A DNA stretch of 64,000 nt from UBA6168 sp964423205 (GTDB lineage Bacteria; Bacteroidota; Bacteroidia; Chitinophagales; Saprospiraceae), in NCBI GenBank assembly GCA_964423205.1, contig CAYRDX010000008.1:1-64000 (forward strand), read 5' to 3'. Below the pieces are notes generated by a model, which was given only the letters and a program-made list of their open reading frames with translations, did not search any database and was not told the DNA's origin. This document shows, in pieces, positions 53,472-62,052 of the stretch. Position numbers and translations under genes: made by a program. Position 1 is the stretch's first letter. Every line of letters starts with the position of its first letter.

Positions 53472-53756
53472 AGCCTGGACTTAGAGTCCGGGCTTAGCTT
53501 GTTTCCTGATTCCGTGAGCAGAAAAAAACTATGAAACCGATTATGTCAAGAATCTGCTACAGCCTCTGTGTTCCTGTCAAATTGAAGCTCAACGGATTAG
53601 ACCCGATCGGATCTACAATACCCAAACTGCACAACTCTGATCCCATGAACATTTGCCCTGTTTATGGGCGCTGGGATGAGAGGCAGTGTGATTGACTCTG
53701 CCTTGGCGGCAGAATGGATTATTCGTTAGGTGTTGCGTTTATCCGCGGGTAAACGC
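53472..53756 (+). promoter_or_regulatory. Structured leader with four hairpins ahead of the module-2 adhesin
   Basis: No gene is seen between 53334 and 53785. Four stems stand out: 53472-53481/53485-53494 (10 bp, triloop), 53642-53651/53659-53668 (10 bp with one wobble), 53697-53702/53708-53713 (6 bp), and 53735-53744/53747-53756 (10 bp with a wobble, almost no loop, so possibly a palindromic operator). They lie in the same direction as the giant adhesin, the last 29 bases before its ATG. A regulatory leader is an inference. Confidence 0.4.
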
Positions 53757-53785
53757 GTTTCAAAAACCGGCAAAAAAACTGTTGT

Positions 53786-56700
53786 ATGGAAAACCGTTTT
53801 AAAAGTTCCTGGCTATTACTGTTGCTCACCTTGTCCTTTTTCACAGTAACAAGCACTTCTGTTTATAGTCAGGATAATTGTGCGTGTACGATCACTCCTC
53901 CGGATTCTGTTTGTGTTGGAAGAAATAACTTTTGGTCACTGAAATACATTGGTGATACCATTCAGTATGTTGATAATACTTCCTGCACAGCTGTAGTTAA
54001 TATTGGTACTGCAAATGTTGTGGCAACCATTCCTCAAGGTTGGTCTATGTTCAATTTCAGAACTCCTACTTCTACCTCGGTAAGAGCTGGAACAAGAGTA
54101 AAATTTCATTACTTTTTGACCAATGGGTCGGTAAATACCGATACACTTTGTTTTACAGTATTATACAAAGACAGTATCCCGCCGAAAATAAATACTTCTC
54201 TGATTAGTACTACAGAGTCCTGTAATATTGCCAATTATAAAACATGGTGGCAAGCACAAATTTTGGCCCTAAAAAATACCAGTACCGACAATTGTGGTAT
54301 TGACACCATTTTCCACAATGGTCCCGTGGATACAACCATGTTATGTGGTACCAAAACTCTAACATTTACCGTCCGCGACAGCTCCGGAAATATTGCAACC
54401 ACTACAGCAAGTTTTACAGTAGTTGATAATGAGAAACCCAAGATAATTGGCATTCCAAAGGATACCACTATAGCTTGTGGAGCGGCAATACCCCCGATTC
54501 CATCGGGTATTACCACATCAGATAATTGCGATCCACGAATCACAACCAGGCTAATCTTTGGAGGGGAAACGTCAACAAAAACAACCAATACCAGGCTGTG
54601 TACAGATTATGCCTACATCATACGAAGAATCTGGTCGGTTACAGACTCCTGCGGCAACCGAACGGACAGCACATGGACAATTTCTGTGGTGGATACAGTA
54701 GCACCCACATTTACCGTTCCGGCAAACATCACCTTAAATTGCGGAGCAGATACATCCCGAACGGCTTTGGGTGACATCAGTCTGGTAAATGATAATTGTG
54801 ACCCATTCCCTACCACCACTTTTGCCCAAACAGTGGTTCCCGGTACCTGTCCGGTTAAATACACCATAACCCGTACCTGGACTGTCCGTGATGCATGTGG
54901 ACGACAAACCATTAAATCACAGGTAATCACTGTTCGGGATACTATATTACCTACAGGAACATTTCCCCCGAATATAACAGTTGATTGCTCAAACGCGACA
55001 AAACTCTCAGTTACGGGTGTGCCTACCAACTTATCGGATAACTGCACTCCGGCTCCTACATACCTTCAGGTGACGGATACCATACAAGCCGGAAGTTGTA
55101 TCCATAGTTACGTAATCAGAAGGCCTTGGATTATCAGGGATGCCTGCAGTAACGAAATCAAACAAGTCCAGGTAATTACTGTTGTGGACTCGTTTCCACC
55201 TGTCATTACCGTAGAGGCAAAGGACACCACCCTCAATTGCACAGTGGATGCTGATGCAGCATTTACCTCATGGTTAGCTCTTCGTGGAAGGGCCATTGCA
55301 ACCGACAATTGCTCATCTGCCGGTTCATTGACCTGGCAGGCATTTAATTTCGGGACCAGCAACCCACCGCTGTTGTCAGCCCCGGATTGTGGGAATATGC
55401 CAAAAGGGATTTACCGTCAGGCCAAAGTAACTTTTATCGTCACTGACCAATGTGGCAGAAAAGACACTACCAGTGCCACATTTACCGTAAGGGATGATTC
55501 AGCACCGATGGTAATCTGTCCAACTGATATGGTTGTCAATCCGCCAGCGGGAGATTGTCAGGTTACAGGTAATGTGCCGTGGCCGATTATCTCGGACAAT
55601 TGCAATAACCTCGATTCCAATGTAAGCGTAGTACTTCCAAAAAAATTATATACCCATCCTGGCGGTTCTGTTGTACTGGAAACGCCCATTGATTCTATGG
55701 TTTTCATGTTCAGCGTACCACCACCACCGTATTCTGCTTCCACAACAGCTTCACTGCTGATGAAAATGATTAAAACCGATGCTGAGGAACCTACAGAATT
55801 CCTCAAAGCTTATGGAGAGGATGGTACCTATCTCGGCGATTTGCCAAAAACAACTGTGCAGTGTGGAGATGCGCAAAAAACTTTCACCCTTACCCAAACA
55901 CAAATTAATAGTTGGGGAACTGATGGTAACATCATCATTATAGTAAGGCCGAATATTCCTGTGGGTTTGCCGGGACGGTATGCAGTAAACAATATCTGTC
56001 CGGATGGCGGAATTGAAGCCTCCCTAACTTACAAGGCCAGCAGCCCTAAGAATTTGGTGTTCCAATACAGCTTAAACAATGGCCCGCGTACTTCCTATAC
56101 TGTTCCGGTAACTATACCTACCGGTGTTCACAATGCTTCACTATATTTCACAGACTGTGCAAAAAATGAAACGGTATGTACGTTCAAGGTGACCGTTGAG
56201 GACAAAGAGCCGCCTAAGGTTGTTTGCCCACCGGACATAATACAAAACACTGATCCAGGAGTATGCACAACCGAAGTTACAGTTCCATTGTATGTTTCTA
56301 TTACAGACAACTGTGGAATAGTTGACCCTACAACCCAAACACAACCAGCAACATCCGGAGCCAGATTTCTGAAATTCAGATACAATCCGAATCTGACGGA
56401 TTGGCTTGCTGATGACAGAGATTTTATCTTTAAAGGTCTGCCAGCAAATGCTACACCCGGAATGGTGGATATCATTGTCAGTTTTAGAGGCGACATGGAA
56501 TCTCCGGGTGAGTTTTTCTCCATTTATGACCCTGATGGAGTTTTATTAGGTACAACTGAAGCTGGCCAGGCACATGTAACAACAGGTACCTGTACCACAG
56601 AGGGGACTGCCCGCTTCAAGGTGACTGCCGCCAAGTTTAACACCTGGGCAGCAATGGACAGTTTCAAAATCAGGGCAGTGTCCAACCTGAATTTTACCAT

Positions 56701-59700
56701 ACCCCCTGCTGGTGTTGGTTCTGGAATAAACCCCTGTGACACTGCCAAAGTTAAACTCAACGGAGATGTTGACAGTGTAAGTTACATCTTCACAACCATC
56801 AGGTATGAAAGCCTGCGGCCCAAATTCTGGAGTACCGGAGCTACGATATTTGATACCGTTCAGTTGGAACCACCGTTGCAACCAAGAAAGCTAAAACTGA
56901 ATAATGGTAAGACGACATTTACTTACCGCATCACTGACAAGAATGGAAACACAGGAAGTTGTTCATTTAACGTCGATGTCAAGGACGTTGAAAAGCCCGT
57001 TGCCAAATGTGGTCCTACCTTCATAAATATCAATCCATCGGGTTTTGTCATTGATACTATTCTCCCTTCCCAGATTAATATTGGAAGTTCGGATAACTGC
57101 GGGATTACTTCCATGACCGTTACGCCGAGCACAATCACATGTAATCAGGCCGGTGTAAATCCTATCGTTCTGACCGTTAAAGACGCAGCCGGTAATACCG
57201 ATACCTGCAAGACATTTATCAATGTAACGACCACCAGGCCAACTCCGACAGTACAATCAAAATGCACCGGCACTTCCATCCAGTTGTTTGCCAATCCACC
57301 GGCATCTCCCGGCGGCAGCACTATTGTTTACAAATACACCTGGAAAAATCCCGCCGGTGTAGTCTTCTCCTTCGACAGGAATCCAATCATCCAAAATGTC
57401 GGCCCAAGCCATGTAGGATTTTATGTTGTTGAAATAGAAGGAGTGACAGGCTGCAAATCGTCGGCCTCCGTACAGTTAACCTGCAATATGCTTCCACTTC
57501 AAAAACCAGTGGTTTCGGCTGCCAACAGCTCTATTTGTCTCGAAAGAGACATCATTTTGTCAACTGCTTCCGTCTGTGGTGATAGTATTAAATACAAGTG
57601 GTATTCAGGTGCAGCCCCTACGGGTGCTTTGCTGCGAACCACTTCAGTTCCCACCTTCACGACGAGGCCGTCAGCGGCAGGAACTTTCAGTTTCTACGTG
57701 GTAGTGGAAAGAGACACTTGTTTGTCGGAACCTTCCACTTTGATTTCAGTCTTGGTCAATCCCAAGCCTGTGGCAACGCCTGATGTTGCGACAATTACAA
57801 TTTGTGAAGGACAACAGATTTTGCTGAAGACAGTAAACAATCCACAGGGAGCTACCTGTCATTGGACAGGACCATGTGGATTTGAATCTTTAAAATGCAG
57901 CCCAGATCCTGTAAATAATGCAACAGTGTGCAATAGCGGCCTGTATCAGGTGGTTGTTACGAGCAATGGATGCCCGTCTGATCCAGCCTTTGTGACCGTT
58001 AATGTTATAGCATTGCCAAAACAACCTACTTTGGTGAATTCGACAAATGCCAATGCGCCGGCGTGTCAGGGAGCAAGGGTTACACTTACAGCATCGGCTG
58101 TGCAGGGGGCAGTGTCCTACCAATGGACATCACCAACTCTCAAAGTCACATCCACAGACACTAATGTGCTGGTGATTAACAATGCAACAGTAGCGGAACA
58201 TGGCGGCACCTGGTCAGTAAAAGTGATTGGCAATCCATGTGAATCGCAGCCATCCGCTTCCTCCATGGTGTATATTGCTCCGGCACCGCAGTCAGTTGTG
58301 GCATCTGCTACTCCAGCAACAGTTTGTGAAGGTCAGAACGTACAACTTTCTGCTTCTTCAGCGACTCAGAATGTTACATTCTTTTGGAAATACCCGAATG
58401 GGCAGACATCAGCTTTACAGAATCCGGTATTGCCCAATGTGAATGCTACCCATAAAGGTGATTACGTGCTGACGGTTACCAATCAGTTTGGATGTTCAAG
58501 ACAATCGACAGTACCGGTTGATGTTTTGACCCGTGTAAAGATTAATGGAGCCAGCAGCGATGTACCTACTTGTGTTTCGGGTCCAATCAATGTGAACATA
58601 GTTGCCTTGCTGTTCCCGGCCGACCCCGGCAACTACACTTACAGGTGGTCAGGGCCCAGTGGTTACAGCTCGGTAATGAATACTGCCAGGATATCAAATG
58701 CGACCATCAATAACAGTGGGCCTTATACCTTGGTAGTCACCAATGCCGAAGGCTGCAGTTCTCAACCTCACACCGTCAATGTGGCGATCCCAGCGATTTT
58801 ACCAACGCCTGCCTCACCTGTTCTCAGTGGAGCCAATCCATTCTGCACCGGTGATAATGTGACTATTCAGACTTCACCAATTACCGGTGCCAATGCCAGT
58901 TATATCTGGACAACTCCAACAGGTACTTATACTACCGCTATTCCATCATTGTCCATCACAGGATTGAGTGTAGCTGACAGTGGTGCTTATTCTGTTCATT
59001 ATGTTGTGAACACCTGCCCATCAGCAAAATCCGGCTCAACCACGCTAACCGTAAATATGACTCCGGGCGCTTTGCCGGTTTCAAACGGACCAGTTTGTGA
59101 AGGACAGACGATACAATTGGGGGTGCAATGCGCAACAGGGGCCACCTATGAATGGAGCGGACCGGGTGGATTCAGTTCGTCAGTTTGTAATCCGGTTATT
59201 ACCAATTCAAATCCGGCCTTACATTCAGGGACGTATTCTGTGAGAAGGAGGGTAAATGGTTGTTGGTCACCAGTAGTACCTGTAACGGTACAGGTTAAGC
59301 CACGGCCAACTGTACCCAAAGCAGTAAATACCGGGCCGTATTGCAGCAGTACCCAGGATGCTGTTTTGAGCATTGCACCGGCTTCTGCAACTCCTGGCGC
59401 TTCTTACACCTGGTACAGCAGCGTAGGGATTCCGTTGGGGGCAGCAACTACAACTATCAATTACAACATACCGAATCCTTCCAGTTACGGTAACAGCAGT
59501 GCTGAATTCCACGCGATCGCTACTTTGGATGGTTGCAACTCGCTGCCTTCAGTACCAACACTGGTGCGTTTTAATACCATACCAAACAATACTGCCGAAG
59601 CTGGGCCAGATATCAAAGCTTGCGAGGGTGATATTGTTAGTCTCAGAGCAACGCCAGTTACCCTGGGCACCGGACTTTGGACGATAATCGGTGATGGTGC

Positions 59701-60898
59701 AGGAGTTAGCCTTGCAAATCCCGATCAGGCAACCACCACAGCTACAGGACTTGCTCCGGGTAAAACTTATACCTTCCAATGGACACTCAGTAATGGTGCC
59801 TGCAGAAATTACTCTTCGGATCAGGCTCGGATTTCAGTTGATAAGAAAGAAACGGCAAAGGCTGGCGAATCCCTTGTCGCCTGCCATGTCACCACTGCAA
59901 CTCTGAATGCTGCCGCCCCGGCTGCAGGGACAGGTATTTGGACCCAATCGGAAGCTCAAGGCTTGCTGGGGGTGAAAATCACCAGTCCGACTAATCCAAA
60001 GACAACTGTCAGTGGAATGCTGCCAGGCAATAATTATGTGTTTACCTGGACAATCACCAACAACTGCGGTTCAAGTTCTGAATCGGTTCAGGTGCAGGTT
60101 TCCAATGAAGATGCGTATGCAGGTGCTGATAAGTCAGAATGCGGAGACGGATGTTTGACTTTAAATGCCACCGGTGCTCTAAGTGGAGTGGGAATGTGGA
60201 CCAGTCCGGATCCAAGTCTTCGATTTACAACACCTACAGATCCAAAAACTAACGTCTGTAATCTCAAGGTTGGAAATAATATTCTGATTTGGACAATTAA
60301 TAAAGGAGCCTGCGGACATTTCTCGGTTGACTCTGTCATTATCTCCTATCAGTTTGCTCCGCAACTGCAGGACGACCAATTGAACATACCTTTCAATGGT
60401 ACAGGTAGACTGAATGTGTTGTCCAATGACAAAATTCTCGGCTCATACAAACTGAACATCAAGAAACGCCCGGATAACGGTACCCTGACATTTGATCAAA
60501 ATGGTGAAATGACTTACCAGCCAAACAGAGCTTATGTGGGCAGAGACGTCATAACCTATGAGATTTGCATTGACAATTGTAAATGCGTCACTGCGAATGT
60601 CAATATCACTATCGGTGATCAGGCAGCCTGTACTCCACCTACCATCATTACTCCTAACAGGGATGGAATCAATGATGCTTTCATCGTGCCTTGTATGGGT
60701 AACGGCACTTTATACCCAAAAAGCAGGGTAAGCATTTTTAACCAATGGGGTGATGAGGTCTTCAGGGCTGCTCCATACCGGAATGACTGGGAAGGTACTT
60801 ATGATGGTGAAGACCTTCCGGCAGGCACATACTTCTTCATTGTGGACTTTGGTACGGGTGAAAAACCACTTTCGGGCTTCCTGGTACTGCAGAGATAA
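53786..60898 (+). CDS. Giant T9SS-exported adhesin with HYR/Ig arrays and gliding-motility-type C-terminal domain (module 2)
   Basis: A 2370-residue secreted protein. A signal peptide (about 1-29, ...SVYSQ) leads to a series of HYR-like domains (about 130-1150), each marked by a SDNC/TDNC and a RDxxGN or KNGNTGSC motif. Two of them contain an inserted ~130-residue unit. Residues about 1150-1930 are Ig-like domains with YxWxxP motifs. Three tandem AGxD...C...W repeats (about 1935-2190) and a cadherin-like unit (about 2190-2290) follow. The final ~85 residues (ITPNRDGINDAFIV... FNQWGDEVFRA... AGTYFFIVDF) are the T9SS gliding-motility-type domain. It is probably a cell-surface adhesin (inference). 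PorP/SprF follows at 84 bases, the order seen in sprB-sprF. Confidence 0.9.
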   Translation: MENRFKSSWLLLLLTLSFFTVTSTSVYSQDNCACTITPPDSVCVGRNNFWSLKYIGDTIQYVDNTSCTAVVNIGTANVVATIPQGWSMFNFRTPTSTSVRAGTRVKFHYFLTNGSVNTDTLCFTVLYKDSIPPKINTSLISTTESCNIANYKTWWQAQILALKNTSTDNCGIDTIFHNGPVDTTMLCGTKTLTFTVRDSSGNIATTTASFTVVDNEKPKIIGIPKDTTIACGAAIPPIPSGITTSDNCDPRITTRLIFGGETSTKTTNTRLCTDYAYIIRRIWSVTDSCGNRTDSTWTISVVDTVAPTFTVPANITLNCGADTSRTALGDISLVNDNCDPFPTTTFAQTVVPGTCPVKYTITRTWTVRDACGRQTIKSQVITVRDTILPTGTFPPNITVDCSNATKLSVTGVPTNLSDNCTPAPTYLQVTDTIQAGSCIHSYVIRRPWIIRDACSNEIKQVQVITVVDSFPPVITVEAKDTTLNCTVDADAAFTSWLALRGRAIATDNCSSAGSLTWQAFNFGTSNPPLLSAPDCGNMPKGIYRQAKVTFIVTDQCGRKDTTSATFTVRDDSAPMVICPTDMVVNPPAGDCQVTGNVPWPIISDNCNNLDSNVSVVLPKKLYTHPGGSVVLETPIDSMVFMFSVPPPPYSASTTASLLMKMIKTDAEEPTEFLKAYGEDGTYLGDLPKTTVQCGDAQKTFTLTQTQINSWGTDGNIIIIVRPNIPVGLPGRYAVNNICPDGGIEASLTYKASSPKNLVFQYSLNNGPRTSYTVPVTIPTGVHNASLYFTDCAKNETVCTFKVTVEDKEPPKVVCPPDIIQNTDPGVCTTEVTVPLYVSITDNCGIVDPTTQTQPATSGARFLKFRYNPNLTDWLADDRDFIFKGLPANATPGMVDIIVSFRGDMESPGEFFSIYDPDGVLLGTTEAGQAHVTTGTCTTEGTARFKVTAAKFNTWAAMDSFKIRAVSNLNFTIPPAGVGSGINPCDTAKVKLNGDVDSVSYIFTTIRYESLRPKFWSTGATIFDTVQLEPPLQPRKLKLNNGKTTFTYRITDKNGNTGSCSFNVDVKDVEKPVAKCGPTFININPSGFVIDTILPSQINIGSSDNCGITSMTVTPSTITCNQAGVNPIVLTVKDAAGNTDTCKTFINVTTTRPTPTVQSKCTGTSIQLFANPPASPGGSTIVYKYTWKNPAGVVFSFDRNPIIQNVGPSHVGFYVVEIEGVTGCKSSASVQLTCNMLPLQKPVVSAANSSICLERDIILSTASVCGDSIKYKWYSGAAPTGALLRTTSVPTFTTRPSAAGTFSFYVVVERDTCLSEPSTLISVLVNPKPVATPDVATITICEGQQILLKTVNNPQGATCHWTGPCGFESLKCSPDPVNNATVCNSGLYQVVVTSNGCPSDPAFVTVNVIALPKQPTLVNSTNANAPACQGARVTLTASAVQGAVSYQWTSPTLKVTSTDTNVLVINNATVAEHGGTWSVKVIGNPCESQPSASSMVYIAPAPQSVVASATPATVCEGQNVQLSASSATQNVTFFWKYPNGQTSALQNPVLPNVNATHKGDYVLTVTNQFGCSRQSTVPVDVLTRVKINGASSDVPTCVSGPINVNIVALLFPADPGNYTYRWSGPSGYSSVMNTARISNATINNSGPYTLVVTNAEGCSSQPHTVNVAIPAILPTPASPVLSGANPFCTGDNVTIQTSPITGANASYIWTTPTGTYTTAIPSLSITGLSVADSGAYSVHYVVNTCPSAKSGSTTLTVNMTPGALPVSNGPVCEGQTIQLGVQCATGATYEWSGPGGFSSSVCNPVITNSNPALHSGTYSVRRRVNGCWSPVVPVTVQVKPRPTVPKAVNTGPYCSSTQDAVLSIAPASATPGASYTWYSSVGIPLGAATTTINYNIPNPSSYGNSSAEFHAIATLDGCNSLPSVPTLVRFNTIPNNTAEAGPDIKACEGDIVSLRATPVTLGTGLWTIIGDGAGVSLANPDQATTTATGLAPGKTYTFQWTLSNGACRNYSSDQARISVDKKETAKAGESLVACHVTTATLNAAAPAAGTGIWTQSEAQGLLGVKITSPTNPKTTVSGMLPGNNYVFTWTITNNCGSSSESVQVQVSNEDAYAGADKSECGDGCLTLNATGALSGVGMWTSPDPSLRFTTPTDPKTNVCNLKVGNNILIWTINKGACGHFSVDSVIISYQFAPQLQDDQLNIPFNGTGRLNVLSNDKILGSYKLNIKKRPDNGTLTFDQNGEMTYQPNRAYVGRDVITYEICIDNCKCVTANVNITIGDQAACTPPTIITPNRDGINDAFIVPCMGNGTLYPKSRVSIFNQWGDEVFRAAPYRNDWEGTYDGEDLPAGTYFFIVDFGTGEKPLSGFLVLQR

Positions 60899-60982
60899 AG
60901 GAGGGTTTCCAATAATCCGGCAATTGGAACACGTAAAAAAAATGATTTGCCGGGCTTTGAGAATGCAAGAAAATAATAGGTT

Positions 60983-61948
60983 ATGAAAAAACTGCTCTTC
61001 ATTATAGTTCCGGTTGTTGCTCTGCAAATGGTCATCAATAATGAGACCATTGCCCAGCAGCAACTGATGAACACCCAGTTCATGTATTATAAACTGGGTT
61101 ATAACCCGGCCTATGCAGGAAGTCAGGAATCTGCCTGTTTTACCTGTATATTCAGACAACAATGGTTGGGTTTGGAAGGAGCTCCTTCAATACAGGCATT
61201 TACTTTCAATATGCCCATCATGAACCAGAGAGTTGGTGTTGGAGGCAATCTTTATCGGCAGACTATCGGCATCACGAGCATTTATAACCTCGATGCCGTT
61301 TATGCTTATCGCGTGCGGTTGGGCCAGGGAATTTTGGGAATTGGTGTGCAGACTTCCATCCGTTCCGTTGAAAATGATTTTCAGCTGACAACAGCAACGG
61401 ATAATAAAAGCCTTGACCCCAGCATTCCACCAGGCACAGAGGACAAATTTGTGTTCAACTTCGGTACTGGGCTGTATTTTAAATCAGATCAATTTTACTT
61501 CGGGCTTAGTGTGCCAAGATTGCTTGAAAACAATCTCGATTTTGCATCCAAAGATGTTTTCATATCGCGTGAGGTGCAGCACGTTTACCTGATGGGTGGA
61601 TTGAATATCCAGCTCAGTGATATGCTGACACTTCAACCACAAGCCCTGGTAAAATATGCACCCAAAGCACCAGTTGATATGGATGCGAATACCAACCTCG
61701 TCATTCAAAACCGGTACATATTTGGATTAACGTATAGGATTGGTGGTAACAGGATCAGCGGTTTAGGTGAGTCAATGGACTTGTTGATTGCTGCCCAACT
61801 GACCAATAATCTGATGTTTGGATTGTCGTTTGACTTTACTCTGTCAGACATTAAGAACCACACCACGGGAAGCATTGAAGCTTCTTTAAGATATTGTCTT
61901 GGCCAGGGAAACACTGGTCGTGACTACGTAAACCCAAGATTTTTCTAA
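60983..61948 (+). CDS. PorP/SprF family T9SS outer-membrane protein (module 2)
   Basis: A 321-residue outer-membrane beta-barrel of the PorP/SprF family. The signal peptide (about 1-25, ...NETIAQQ) leads to the family opening QLMNTQFMYYKLGYNPAYAGSQES. The next segment (FRQQWLGLEGAPSIQAFTFNMP) and the strand-rich C-terminus (SIEASLRYCLG) are also typical. In F. johnsoniae, SprF is needed for export of the adhesin SprB. By position this protein should serve the 2370-residue adhesin just upstream, which carries a C-terminal domain of the same class. The OmpA/PD40 gene starts about 105 bases downstream, so all three are probably one transcript. Confidence 0.93.
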   Translation: MKKLLFIIVPVVALQMVINNETIAQQQLMNTQFMYYKLGYNPAYAGSQESACFTCIFRQQWLGLEGAPSIQAFTFNMPIMNQRVGVGGNLYRQTIGITSIYNLDAVYAYRVRLGQGILGIGVQTSIRSVENDFQLTTATDNKSLDPSIPPGTEDKFVFNFGTGLYFKSDQFYFGLSVPRLLENNLDFASKDVFISREVQHVYLMGGLNIQLSDMLTLQPQALVKYAPKAPVDMDANTNLVIQNRYIFGLTYRIGGNRISGLGESMDLLIAAQLTNNLMFGLSFDFTLSDIKNHTTGSIEASLRYCLGQGNTGRDYVNPRFF

Positions 61949-62052
61949 TATATACCCACGAACTCTGCTATTGTTTTAAAGGCGTTTTGCAGGAATTGAA
62001 ACGTGTTATCGAAGTGAACGTATTCAGAAATGGGATACTAAAAGAAAGCCTT

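Noticed and set aside
53334..53785. Leader region considered as a known structural RNA (tmRNA, SRP RNA, RNase P, riboswitch)
   Set aside because: None of the conserved core motifs of these RNAs could be found by eye, so it is reported only as a structured leader.
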